DNA from: Acidobacteriota bacterium
GTDB lineage: Bacteria; Acidobacteriota; Vicinamibacteria; Vicinamibacterales; UBA8438
Assembly (NCBI GenBank): GCA_009861545.1
Contig: VXME01000061.1
Location: 39,547-103,546 of the forward strand
Length of the DNA: 64,000 nt
Reading direction: 5' to 3'
The notes under the pieces are model-generated. The model ran no database searches, was not told the DNA's origin, and was given only the letters and a program-made list of their open reading frames with translations. Positions 51,221 through 60,134 of the stretch are shown piece by piece. A program made the translations under genes and the position numbers. Numbering within the stretch: position 1 is the first letter of the stretch; every line of letters starts with the position of its first letter.

Positions 51221-51961
51221 TCAGATCTCCACCACCATCCCGTCGTAGGCGCACTCCTCGGGGACGTCGTCGACACGGGCGAGCATCTCCGGGCTCATGT
51301 GGGTCAGGACGATGCGCCTGGCGTCGAAGTCCGCCTTGTGGGCGAGCAGCTCGGGGTAGTTGAGGTGCCAGGGCACGGGCTTGTCGTGGAAGTAGCACTC
51401 CGCCACGAGCAGGTCGGCTCCCTTGGCGGCCAGCGCCATCTCTTCGCCGAACTCCCCGTCCCCGGTGTAGCAGATCACCTTGCCGGCGATCTCGGCGCGC
51501 AGGGCGGTGGGGTTGGTCTGCCAGGTGTGCTTCACCGGACGGGCGGTCACGAGGATGTCGTCGACCGGGGTCGGCACGCCGTGCTCCAGCTCTATCCAGT
51601 TGAGCTCGAACTTCGGCTTCATCACGTGCATGCCGGGGAACAGCGCCTCGGCGATCATGAACATGCGGTGGCGCAGGTCCCGCGGGCCGGCGACGGTAAG
51701 GGGTCGCCGGCGTCTTGCGCCCAGCATGGCGTCCATCAACAGGAACGGCACGCCGGCGCAATGGTCGCCGTGGAGGTGGGTCAGGAGGATCGTGTCGATG
51801 GAGTTCGGATCGATGTCCTGCTGCCGCAGGGCGACCAGCGATGACGCGCCGAAATCCATCGTGAAGCGTGTCCCGCCCGCATCGATCAGGATGCAGGTCT
51901 GGAAGCGCCCGCCGCTGCCGAAGGAATCGCCGGAGCCGATGAATCGAGCTGTCGCGGTCAC
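51221..51961 (-). CDS. Metallo-beta-lactamase-fold hydrolase (RNase Z-like)
   Basis: 246 residues from the GTG at 51961 with GGAGGG before it. TILLTHLHGDHCAGVPFLLM is the HxHxDH metal motif; GKVICYTGDGEFGEEMALAA and LVAECYFHDKPVPWHLNY give the next ligands; RIVLTHMSPEML the last His. The length and pattern fit cytoplasmic RNase Z-like phosphodiesterases. Substrate unknown. Divergent from the PQQ gene at 52040, with a TATTAT hexamer (51988-51983) as likely -10. Confidence 0.9.
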   Translation of the reverse strand: MTATARFIGSGDSFGSGGRFQTCILIDAGGTRFTMDFGASSLVALRQQDIDPNSIDTILLTHLHGDHCAGVPFLLMDAMLGARRRRPLTVAGPRDLRHRMFMIAEALFPGMHVMKPKFELNWIELEHGVPTPVDDILVTARPVKHTWQTNPTALRAEIAGKVICYTGDGEFGEEMALAAKGADLLVAECYFHDKPVPWHLNYPELLAHKADFDARRIVLTHMSPEMLARVDDVPEECAYDGMVVEI

Positions 51962-52039
51962 GTGGTCCCTCCGCGGGCTGGATAATACCCTGGTACACTC
52001 GCGACTCGGTCCGAGGAAAGGGCCCAAGAAGAGGAAGTC

Positions 52040-54121
52040 ATGCGCAGACCGCACCGTGGATTCGTCGTCGCACTCGTGGCCGGCATCGTCGCTCTGACGG
52101 GCAGCCTGCACGGGCAGGAAGCGCAGGAGCAGGGAAGCGGCTACCCGGCCGCGGACTGGCCCTACGCCGGCGGGGACTGGACCGGCTCGCGCCACTCGAC
52201 GCTGACCGACATCTCGACGGAGACCATCGACCGGCTGGGCGGGGCCTGGATGGCGCGGCTCCCCGGGGGCGTGTCGTCGCGGGCGACGCCGGTGGTCGAC
52301 GACGGCGTCCTGTACCTGTCGGGCGGGGCCAACGTGTTCGCCATCGACGGCCGGACGGGCGAGACGGTGTGGCGCTGGCAGCCGGGGAGCTCGGCCGCCG
52401 AGGCGCAGCGGGTGCCGTCGTGGCAGGGAGTCGGCCTGGGTGACGGGCTCGTCTTCGTGCCGCTGCGAAGCGCGGAGGTGGCGGCGCTGCGGCAGGACAC
52501 CGGCGAGCTGGTCTGGGTGGAGACGGTCGGCAGCGAGCCGCCGCAGGCGGGCGAATCGGTCACCACGGCCCCCATGCACGCACGGGGCAGGGTGTTCATC
52601 GGCATCGCGAACGGCGACAGCGGCGGGCAGGGGCGCGTCATCGCCCTCGACGCGGCGACCGGCGAGCGGCTGTGGACGTTCCACGTCGTGCCGCGGCCCG
52701 GCGAGTTCGGCCACGAGACCTGGCCCCAGGACAGTGAAGTGTGGCGGCTCGGCGGGGGCGGCGTCTGGCTGGTGGGCGCGGTCGATCCCGACCTGGGGAT
52801 GGTCTACTTCGTCACCGGCAACCCGGTCCCGATGTACGGCGGCGAGATCCGCGGCGGCGACAACCTGTTCACCGCCGCGGTGCTCGCCCTCGACATGGAG
52901 ACCGGCGAGCGGCGCTGGCACTACCAGGTGGTCCGGCACGACATCTGGGACGCCGACATCGCCACGCCGCTGCTGCTCTACGAGACCGAGATGGACGGCC
53001 GCACCCGCAAGGCGCTGGCCGCGATGCGGGCCGACGGCCACCTGTTCCAGTTCGACCGCGAGACGGGCGAGCCGATCGTGCCCATCGAGGAGCGGGAGGT
53101 GCCGCAGGACGAGTACCTGCTGACCGCACCGACCCAGCCCTTCCCGGCGGCCGAGAGTATCCTGCCCGACTGCTCCTTCTGGCGCGACCGGGTGCCGCCG
53201 CCGTTCGAGTTGAGTTGCAGCTTCTACACGCCGCCGTCGCTGGAGCGGCAGGACATCGTGGCGCTGGGCGCCCCGATTCCGATGGTGCGGGTGACGCCGA
53301 TGTCGTTCAGCCCGCAGACCGGCTACATCTACGCGCAGGGGCGGGCGCACGTCGGCCGCGCGTTCCGCTTCGACGATCCGTGGATCTCGGACAACCGTGG
53401 CAGCGGCTACCTGCGGCTGACGCTGCCCGAGTCGGCCGGCGTCCTGGCCGCCGTCGACGGGCGGACCGGCGAGGTGGTCTGGAAGAACGAGTTCCGCGGC
53501 GCGCGGCTCGCCACCAGCGGCCCGCTGACGACCGCGGGCGGACTGATGTTCTGGGGCGCGGCCGACGGGCAGCTCGAAGCCTACGACGCCGGCGCCGGCG
53601 AGCGGCTGTGGGCGTTCCAGGCGGGCCCGCCCGGCGTGCGGCAGCGGCCCGGACCGGCGGTCTCGTATGCGGTCGACGGCGAGCAGTTCGTCGCCATCGC
53701 GGTCGGCGGCGAGCTGTGGGCGTTCGCCCTCGACGGCGACGTGCCGGCGCGTCCGACGGCCGAGGAGCCGCTCGACGATCTGGTCCGCTGGATCGGCCCG
53801 CCGCCGCGCGCGACCGACGTCATCGAGACCGCGACGCTGGTCGAGAATCCCATCGCGTGGTCGGTGGGCGGGCGTCGCAACGCGATCAACGAGCACGCAT
53901 TCAACCCGGTGCGGGCCCGCGTCACCGTCGGGACGCGGGTGCGGTTCGTCAACAACGGCGAGATGCCGCACACCATCGCGGCGCGCGACGGAAGCTGGAC
54001 GACCGGCACGCTGCAACCCGCGATGTCGGGCTACGTCACCTTCGACGAGCCGGGCACGTTCCTGTACCACGCCACGGAGCACCCGTGGGCAATCGGGGAG
54101 ATCACTGTCGAGGAGCCGTAG
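52040..54121 (+). CDS. PQQ-propeller quinoprotein with copper-less cupredoxin domain
   Basis: 693 residues, close paralog of the protein at 4556 over the full length (same blades, for example TGERRWHYQVVRHDIWDADI, and PPPFELSCSFYTPPS). Signal MRRPHRGFVVALVAGIVALT. In the C-terminal cupredoxin domain H644 and H681 are kept but the loop reads YHATEHPWA: positions matching the copper-ligand Cys and Met are A678 and A684. Type-1 copper is therefore very unlikely. Electron exit must differ, or the domain is only structural. AGAGGAAG precedes the ATG. A PQQ-like propeller gene follows at 54156. Confidence 0.9.
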   Translation: MRRPHRGFVVALVAGIVALTGSLHGQEAQEQGSGYPAADWPYAGGDWTGSRHSTLTDISTETIDRLGGAWMARLPGGVSSRATPVVDDGVLYLSGGANVFAIDGRTGETVWRWQPGSSAAEAQRVPSWQGVGLGDGLVFVPLRSAEVAALRQDTGELVWVETVGSEPPQAGESVTTAPMHARGRVFIGIANGDSGGQGRVIALDAATGERLWTFHVVPRPGEFGHETWPQDSEVWRLGGGGVWLVGAVDPDLGMVYFVTGNPVPMYGGEIRGGDNLFTAAVLALDMETGERRWHYQVVRHDIWDADIATPLLLYETEMDGRTRKALAAMRADGHLFQFDRETGEPIVPIEEREVPQDEYLLTAPTQPFPAAESILPDCSFWRDRVPPPFELSCSFYTPPSLERQDIVALGAPIPMVRVTPMSFSPQTGYIYAQGRAHVGRAFRFDDPWISDNRGSGYLRLTLPESAGVLAAVDGRTGEVVWKNEFRGARLATSGPLTTAGGLMFWGAADGQLEAYDAGAGERLWAFQAGPPGVRQRPGPAVSYAVDGEQFVAIAVGGELWAFALDGDVPARPTAEEPLDDLVRWIGPPPRATDVIETATLVENPIAWSVGGRRNAINEHAFNPVRARVTVGTRVRFVNNGEMPHTIAARDGSWTTGTLQPAMSGYVTFDEPGTFLYHATEHPWAIGEITVEEP

Positions 54122-54155
54122 GGACCGAACCGTGACCAACGCGAAGGGGAATGAG

Positions 54156-55490
54156 ATGAGTCGATACGCGTTCACCCTGCTGCTCGTCGTGGCCCTGTGC
54201 GCGCCGGCCGCCGCCCAGGATCGCTGGCCCCAGTTCCGGGGCCCGGGCGCCCGCGGCGTTTCCGAGGCCGCCGGACTGCCGACAAGTTGGAGCACCACCG
54301 AGAACGTCGCCTGGGTCGCCGACCTGCCGGGCCTCGGCTGGAGCTCGCCGGTGGTCTGGGACGACACGGTCTACGTCACGACCGTCGTCAGCACGGCGCC
54401 GGTCGAAGAACCGCTGGGCGGCCTCTATCGCGGGCGCGAGACGTGGGCCCCCTCGATGGCGGAACACCGCTGGATCGTCTACGCGCTCGACGTCGGCACC
54501 GGGGCCGTGCGGTGGGAGCGCGAGGTGCATCGCGGTGCGCCGGCCGGGGGCTACCACATGAAGAACACCCTGGCGACCGAGACGCCGGTCACCGACGGCG
54601 ACGCGCTGTTCGTCTACTTCGGCAACCTCGGCGTCTTCTCCCTCGACACGGCGGACGGCGGGTTGCGCTGGTCGCGCGACGTCGAGCCCGCGGCCACCCG
54701 GTTGGGGTGGGGCACCGCCGCGTCGCCGGTGCTGCACGACGGCCGCCTCTATATCCAGAACGACAACGACGATCAGTCGTACCTGCTCGCGCTGAGCGCG
54801 GAGACCGGCAACGAGGTCTGGCGCATCCCGCGGGACGAGGGTACCAACTGGTCGACCCCCTTCGTCTGGGAGAACGCGCGGCGGACCGAGATCGTCACCA
54901 CCGGCACCGACCGCGTGCGCTCCTACGACCTCGACGGCGACCTGCTGTGGGAGCTCACCGGCATGTCGTCCATCACCGTTCCCACGCCGTTCGCCGAGTT
55001 CGGCCTGCTCTATCTCGGCTCGGGGTATCTCGGCGACCAGCAGCGCCCGGTCTACGCCATCCGCCCCGGCGCCAGCGGCGACATCTCGCTCCGCGGCTCG
55101 GAGACGGCCAACGAGTTCATCGCGTGGTCGCAGCCGCAGGCCGCACCCTACAACCCGTCGCAGATTCTCTACGGCGACGTGCTGTACACGCTGCTCGACC
55201 GGGGGTTCTTCACCGCCCACGACGCGCGCACCGGCGAGGAGGTCTACTCCCGGCAGCGGGTCACGGTCGGGGCCGCGTTCACCGCCTCGCCCTGGGCCTA
55301 CGGCGACAGGATCTTCGCGCTGAGCGAGGACGGCGACGCCTACGTGATCCGCGCCGGCCGGACATTCGAGGTCCTCGGCCGCAATCCGCTCGGCGAGTTC
55401 ACGATGGCCACGCCGGCCATCGCCCAGGGCAGCCTGTTCATCCGGACGCGGTCGAAGCTCTACCGGATTGCCGAGGCCGCGGCTCCCTGA
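54156..55490 (+). CDS. Secreted PQQ-like beta-propeller protein
   Basis: 444 residues from the ATG at 54156 (AAGGGGA before it; a GTG at 54132 is in frame). Signal MSRYAFTLLLVVALCAPAAA. WPQFRGPGARGVSEAAGLPT opens the propeller; blades include TGAVRWEREVHRG, GGLRWSRDVEPAA and TGNEVWRIPRDEG. This is the outer-membrane-assembly-like/PQQ_2 type rather than a full dehydrogenase; PQQ-binding residues cannot be confirmed. In operon with the quinoprotein 34 bases upstream. Confidence 0.87.
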   Translation: MSRYAFTLLLVVALCAPAAAQDRWPQFRGPGARGVSEAAGLPTSWSTTENVAWVADLPGLGWSSPVVWDDTVYVTTVVSTAPVEEPLGGLYRGRETWAPSMAEHRWIVYALDVGTGAVRWEREVHRGAPAGGYHMKNTLATETPVTDGDALFVYFGNLGVFSLDTADGGLRWSRDVEPAATRLGWGTAASPVLHDGRLYIQNDNDDQSYLLALSAETGNEVWRIPRDEGTNWSTPFVWENARRTEIVTTGTDRVRSYDLDGDLLWELTGMSSITVPTPFAEFGLLYLGSGYLGDQQRPVYAIRPGASGDISLRGSETANEFIAWSQPQAAPYNPSQILYGDVLYTLLDRGFFTAHDARTGEEVYSRQRVTVGAAFTASPWAYGDRIFALSEDGDAYVIRAGRTFEVLGRNPLGEFTMATPAIAQGSLFIRTRSKLYRIAEAAAP

Positions 55491-55560
55491 CCACGCCGGT
55501 AGCGGCTAGCCGGCATCCTCGGATGGCCCGACGGTGCATTCCCGTTCGAGGATGCTTGGA

Positions 55561-55731
55561 ATGATGGACGGGTTCAACACCATCGCCGACCTGATCGGAA
55601 ACCTCGCGGCCGTCGTCGCGGCCGTGGGCGTGCTGTTCGTCAACGCGAAGCTCGACAGGCTGATCGGTCGCGTCGACACGCTGGAAACGACGGTCACGAC
55701 GCACGTGAGCAGTCCCGGGCTCCATCGCTAG
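55561..55731 (+). CDS. Small membrane-anchored coiled-coil protein
   Basis: 56 residues from the ATG at 55561, nine bases after GAGG. MMDGFNTIADLIGNLAAVVA then AVGVLFVNAKLDRLIGRVDT: a transmembrane helix followed by a short amphipathic segment. Same plan as the protein at 15548. Function unknown. Confidence 0.55.
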   Translation: MMDGFNTIADLIGNLAAVVAAVGVLFVNAKLDRLIGRVDTLETTVTTHVSSPGLHR

Positions 55732-55852
55732 CGCCCCGAACGTCTGCATCGTCACCGTCGAGGAGCCGGATAGACGGGCCTGCTCACGGCAGCGTATAGG
55801 TCGCTGGAGGGAACCGTTCTGGCGCGCGATGCGCGGTTGCTACAATCGCCGC
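55732..55852. other. Intergenic scar with two quinoprotein gene tails
   Basis: On the plus strand 55748-55770 reads IVTVEEP, like the ITVEEP end of the gene at 52040. On the minus strand 55802-55784 reads TYTLP then TGA, like the TYTLP end of the gene at 57764 (18 of 19 bases equal). The tails converge. A leaderless promoter follows at 55841. Confidence 0.4.
55841..55846 (+). promoter_or_regulatory. -10 hexamer TACAAT, six bases before a GTG start
   Basis: TACAAT at 55841-55846; TTCTGG at 55817-55822 is a weak -35 (18-base spacer). The GTG at 55853 then coincides with the transcription start. Confidence 0.55.
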
Positions 55853-57691
55853 GTGTTGCGTCCGAGGAGCCGAGCTGCCCTGACGTGCCGGCTGCTGCTG
55901 GCTTTGCTGCTGTTGCCCGCCGCCGCGGAAGCGCAGGAGGCGGACTGGCGCACCTACCTGGGAGACCCCGGCCGCCGGCACTACTCGCCGCTCGACGAGA
56001 TCACGCGTGACAACGTGCACCGGCTGCAGCCGGCGTGGCGCTACGACTCGGGCGCACTGCGCGACGGCGTTTCCCGCATGTACACGAGCCCGCTCATCGT
56101 GGACGGCGTCCTCTACGGTCTGTCGCCCCGGCTCGTGGCGTTCGCCCTGGACGCGGCGACCGGGGAAGAGCTGTGGCGCTACGACGCCGACCTGGGGCAG
56201 ACCGATCAGCGGGGCCTCATGTGGTGGGAGTCGGGCGCCGACAGGCGACTGCTGTATACGGCCGGACGCCACCTGATAGCGCTCGATCCCGCCAACGGCA
56301 ACCCCGTCGAGACGTTCGGCGACAACGGCGCGCTCGATCTGCTGCCGGACGGTCTGTCCGGGCCATTCAGCGTTACCGTCCCCGGCATCGTCTTCAGGGA
56401 GCTGATCATCCTCGGCTTCACCACGAGCGAGGATCGGAACGCGCTGCCAGGCTCGATTTCCGCCTACCGCGCTCGCGACGGTGCACTCGTGTGGCGTTTC
56501 CACAGCATTCCGCGCCCGAACGATGTGGCGGCCAACACGTGGGCCGAAGGCGCCCTGGCGAGCGCCGGGGGCGCCAACACCTGGACCGGCATGGCGCTGG
56601 ACGTCGATCGGGAGCTGCTGTTCGCACCGACCGGGTCCGCGACGCCCGATTTCGACGGCCGCACCCGACAGGGGAGCAATCTCTACGCCAACACGCTCCT
56701 GGCGCTCGACGTCCGCACCGGCATCCTGCGGTGGCACTACCAGGTGGTGCGGCACGACCTGTGGGATCGCGATCTCCCCGCGCCGCCGACGCTGGTGCAA
56801 CTGCGGCGCGACGGCGCCTCGATCGACGCCGTCGCGATGCCGACGAAGTCCGGGCAGCTCTTCGTCTTCGACCGGGACACCGGCGACCCGCTCGTCGAGG
56901 TCACCGAGGCGGAGGCGGCGCAGAGCCGGATTCTGGGGGAGGGCGTGGCGCCCGTCCAACCGCAATCGGCAGTCGCCTTCACGCGGCAGCAGTTCGAGCT
57001 GACCACCCGCAGCCCGGAGGCACGCGAGTTCGTTGGCGCGATCGTCTCCCGCCTCGACCAGCGTCCCCTTGCGCCCCCCAGCATCGAGGGAAGCCTGATC
57101 TACCCGTTCTATGCCGGTGGCGCGAACTGGGGCGGCGCCGCGTTCGATCCGTCGACGCAGCGGCTGATCATCAACGCGCAGGAGATCGGCGGCATAGCGC
57201 AGATCGCGCGCGCTGATGAAGCGGAGGCCGACTACGCGCTGGTTGACCGCAACGGGATTCGCGATCAGGACGGTCTGCCCGGCAACACGCCACCCTGGGG
57301 CACCCTGACCTCCATCGATCTGGCGACCGGACGATTCGACTGGCAGGTGCCGTTGGGCGACTATCCGTCGCTGGCGGGCGCGGGCTACGGCGCCGAGAAC
57401 TACGGCGGCCCGATCGTCACCGCGGGCGGTCTGATCTTCATCGCCGCGACCCCGGATGCGAAGCTGCGCGCCTTCGACACCCGAGACGGCTCGCTGCTCT
57501 GGCAGGGCGACCTGCCGGCCGGCGGATTCTCGACGCCCGCGGTCTACCGCGCCGGCGGGCGGCAATTCGTCGTCATTGCCGCGGGCGGCGGCCGGATGGG
57601 TCCGCCGTCGAGCGCCGAGTACGTGGCCTTCGCGCTTCCGGTGCGTGCGTTCGCGTCCCCGCCCCGGCCGTGGCCGCTGCTGCCAAGGTAA
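55853..57691 (+). CDS. PQQ-dependent dehydrogenase (glucose/alcohol-type quinoprotein)
   Basis: 612 residues from the GTG at 55853; the longer frame from 55829 contains the -10 hexamer and would spoil the signal peptide (MLRPRSRAALTCRLLLALLL). Quinoprotein dehydrogenase blades: DWRTYLGDPGRRHYSPLDEI, TGEELWRYDADLG, HYQVVRHDLWDRDLPAPPTL, and the C-terminal GGPIVTAGGLIFIAATPDAK with LRAFDTRDGSLLWQGDLPAG. The set resembles membrane-type glucose dehydrogenase without its membrane helices. Periplasmic sugar or alcohol oxidation is expected. Convergent with the gene at 57764. Confidence 0.9.
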   Translation: MLRPRSRAALTCRLLLALLLLPAAAEAQEADWRTYLGDPGRRHYSPLDEITRDNVHRLQPAWRYDSGALRDGVSRMYTSPLIVDGVLYGLSPRLVAFALDAATGEELWRYDADLGQTDQRGLMWWESGADRRLLYTAGRHLIALDPANGNPVETFGDNGALDLLPDGLSGPFSVTVPGIVFRELIILGFTTSEDRNALPGSISAYRARDGALVWRFHSIPRPNDVAANTWAEGALASAGGANTWTGMALDVDRELLFAPTGSATPDFDGRTRQGSNLYANTLLALDVRTGILRWHYQVVRHDLWDRDLPAPPTLVQLRRDGASIDAVAMPTKSGQLFVFDRDTGDPLVEVTEAEAAQSRILGEGVAPVQPQSAVAFTRQQFELTTRSPEAREFVGAIVSRLDQRPLAPPSIEGSLIYPFYAGGANWGGAAFDPSTQRLIINAQEIGGIAQIARADEAEADYALVDRNGIRDQDGLPGNTPPWGTLTSIDLATGRFDWQVPLGDYPSLAGAGYGAENYGGPIVTAGGLIFIAATPDAKLRAFDTRDGSLLWQGDLPAGGFSTPAVYRAGGRQFVVIAAGGGRMGPPSSAEYVAFALPVRAFASPPRPWPLLPR

Positions 57692-57763
57692 CCCGCGCCA
57701 TGAACGGCACGCGAGCGATGGCGCAGCGATCCGGGAACGCGATGCCACGGAATACCGTGGGCC

Positions 57764-59695
57764 TCACGGCAGCGTGTAGGTCAGCAGCGTCGTGCCCGCC
57801 GCCACGGCGACGTACTGCTTGCCGTCCTTCCCCAGGTAGGTGATGGGGTTGGCGCCGCTGATCAACTGCTCGGTCTCGACGCTCCACAGCTCGCGCCCGG
57901 TCTTCGTCTCGTAAGCGCGGAACCGCCGGTCGCTGGCGCCGCCGATGAAGAGCACGCCGCTCGCGGTGGAGGTCGGCCCGCCCTTCTGCGAGTTGGGGGC
58001 GCCGGTCAGCAGGCCGGGGGGCGCGCCCTCGACCGTGCCGAACGGGATCATCCAGGCGATCTCGCCGCTGTTGACGTCTACGGCCACCAGCCTCGACCAG
58101 GGCGGCTGCCAGCAGGGCCAGCCGTTGACGGACGGCCGGGTGACGACGTGCCAGTAGATCCGGCGCGACTCGGGCGGACCCACGTAGCCGCGGCGGTCGG
58201 GATCGTCCTCCACCTTGACGAGCTGGCTGATGTGGCCGGTGTCCGCGTAGTTGATGATGTAGTAGCCGAGGCTCGGGTCGAAGGTCCCGCCGGTGAACTC
58301 GGTCCCGCCGCCGGTCGACGGGAACACCAGCGCGCCCTCCGCCGACGGCGGCGTGTAGGGGCCGCGGTTGCGCCCGCCGTCGTACTGCATCAACAGCCCG
58401 CGGCACGCGGCGGTGTGCTCGGGCGTCACCGTCGCTATCTCGTCCATCGTGAAGTCGATGCGTCCGAAGGGCGGCGGCTTCACCGGGAAAGGCTGCGTCG
58501 GCGCGTAGTACTCCCCGGGCATGTTCCCGGCGGGCACCGGGCGCTCCTCTATCTCGTAGATGGGCTCGCCGGTGACCCGGTTGAAGATGAACAGCACGGG
58601 ATACTTGGTGACGACGCCGACGGCCGGGATGGTCTCGCCGTCCCGCTGGACGTCGAACAGGATGGGCGGCGCCGGCATGTCCAGGTCCCACAGGTCGTGG
58701 TGGACGGCCTGGAAGTGCCACAGCCGCTCTCCCGTCAGGGCGTCGACGGCGACGATCGAGTCCGAAAAGAGATTGTCCCCGGGCCGGTCCATGCCGTAGA
58801 AATCGTTGTGGGCGGACCCCAGCGGCATGTACAGAATGCCGCGCTCCTCGTCGATGGTGAAGAACGACCAGGTGTTGGCGCCGCTGACGTTGCGCCACGA
58901 ATCGTCGTGCCAGGTGTCGTTGCCGAACTCGCCGGGATGGGGCACGGTGTGGAACGTCCAGACGAGCTCGCCCGTCCGCAGATCCCACGCGCGGGTGTCG
59001 CCCGCCGGCCCCTTCGACCCGGTCTCGTCGGCGTTGTGGACGCCGGTGAACACGAGGTGCTTCCAGATGGCCACGCCGGACGAGATCCCGTAGTGCATGT
59101 TCGGGAAGCCGTTCATCACGTCCTCGGTCTTCAGATCGACGAAGCCGTCGCTGCCGAACCGCGGGTTGGGGATGCCGGTGGCCGCGTTCAGCGAGATCAG
59201 CTCGCCCTCCTCGGTGCCGAACACGATCTGCGGGGGCGTTCGGTCGTCGCCCTCCCACCAGGCCAGGCCTCGCATGGAGCCGCCCGTCCAGTGCAACTGG
59301 TGCTCGGGCGAGTTCCAGTCGCCGGGCGCCGTGTACTCCCAGAGCTCCTCACCGGTCTCCGGCTCCAGCGCCACCACGCGGTAGTAGGGGAACGACAGGT
59401 ACAGGACGCCGTCGACCAGGAGCGGGGTCGACTGGCTAGGCCGTGACGGCACGCCTACCTTCGTCATCTCGTAGCGCCAGGCCGGCACCAGGGTCGAGAC
59501 GTTGTCCACCGTGATCTGCGTCAGCGGCGAGTGGCGCTGGTTGCCGGCGTCGCGTCCCCAGTGCCGCCAATCGTCCTGCGCGTGCAGCGGCGGCACGGAG
59601 AGGAACGTCGCCGCCAGCAGTACAAGGGACACCATCGGAAACCGCGGCCAATGCCGGGTCGCTCGGAGAACGGACGTCAGCAAGCTCGTAGCCAT
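57764..59695 (-). CDS. PQQ-dependent dehydrogenase
   Basis: 643 residues with signal MATSLLTSVLRATRHWPRFP...LHAQ. DDWRHWGRDAGNQRHSPLTQ opens the propeller; TGEELWEYTAPG, TGELVWTFHTVPHPGEFGND, HFQAVHHDLWDLDMPAPPIL and GPTSTASGVLFIGGASDRRF are standard quinoprotein dehydrogenase segments. NGWPCWQPPWSR is an unusual Cys/Trp insert near residue 540. Substrate unknown. Stand-alone. Confidence 0.9.
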   Translation of the reverse strand: MATSLLTSVLRATRHWPRFPMVSLVLLAATFLSVPPLHAQDDWRHWGRDAGNQRHSPLTQITVDNVSTLVPAWRYEMTKVGVPSRPSQSTPLLVDGVLYLSFPYYRVVALEPETGEELWEYTAPGDWNSPEHQLHWTGGSMRGLAWWEGDDRTPPQIVFGTEEGELISLNAATGIPNPRFGSDGFVDLKTEDVMNGFPNMHYGISSGVAIWKHLVFTGVHNADETGSKGPAGDTRAWDLRTGELVWTFHTVPHPGEFGNDTWHDDSWRNVSGANTWSFFTIDEERGILYMPLGSAHNDFYGMDRPGDNLFSDSIVAVDALTGERLWHFQAVHHDLWDLDMPAPPILFDVQRDGETIPAVGVVTKYPVLFIFNRVTGEPIYEIEERPVPAGNMPGEYYAPTQPFPVKPPPFGRIDFTMDEIATVTPEHTAACRGLLMQYDGGRNRGPYTPPSAEGALVFPSTGGGTEFTGGTFDPSLGYYIINYADTGHISQLVKVEDDPDRRGYVGPPESRRIYWHVVTRPSVNGWPCWQPPWSRLVAVDVNSGEIAWMIPFGTVEGAPPGLLTGAPNSQKGGPTSTASGVLFIGGASDRRFRAYETKTGRELWSVETEQLISGANPITYLGKDGKQYVAVAAGTTLLTYTLP

Positions 59696-59841
59696 GGTTC
59701 GAATGCCTCCTGCGAGAGCGACCTCGCCGGCCCGTGGCGCGACGAGGTGGTGCAGTCGTGACGGATGCTCAATCTACGCGGTCTCCGGTCGCAACTCAAG
59801 CCGACGCGAGGCGAATCGCGACCGTTCAGGGAAGCTGTGGC

Positions 59842-60066
59842 TCATTTCGCCAGCAGCTCGGCCAGCAGCCGGTTGCGCTCGACGCTCGCCCGATAGTGCG
59901 CCACTACCTCGGGGCGCACTATCGGGCGCGCCCTGGTCTCGATGTAGCCGGTCATGGCGTCTTCCAGCACGGACTGGAAGTGACGTCCATCGCTGCGGGC
60001 GATCTCGCGCATCGCCGCCAACAGCTCAGGCGTGGCCTGACTGGAGAACTTCTCTCGCGCCGCCAT
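59842..60066 (-). CDS. Orphan antitoxin-like protein
   Basis: 74 residues: MAAREKFSSQATPELLAAMR, EIARSDGRHFQSVLEDAMTG, YIETRARPIVRPEVVAHYRA. The N-terminal half resembles the ribbon-helix-helix antitoxins that usually precede Doc/Fic-type toxins. No toxin gene follows on the minus strand before the PQQ gene, so it is an orphan. GGGGAC is the only weak ribosome site. Confidence 0.65.
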   Translation of the reverse strand: MAAREKFSSQATPELLAAMREIARSDGRHFQSVLEDAMTGYIETRARPIVRPEVVAHYRASVERNRLLAELLAK

Positions 60067-60134
60067 GGTGAGTCCCCTTGTTTCGGACGCCTCCCCGTGT
60101 GCTGCCCGGTCACATGATCGCAACGACAGGCTCC

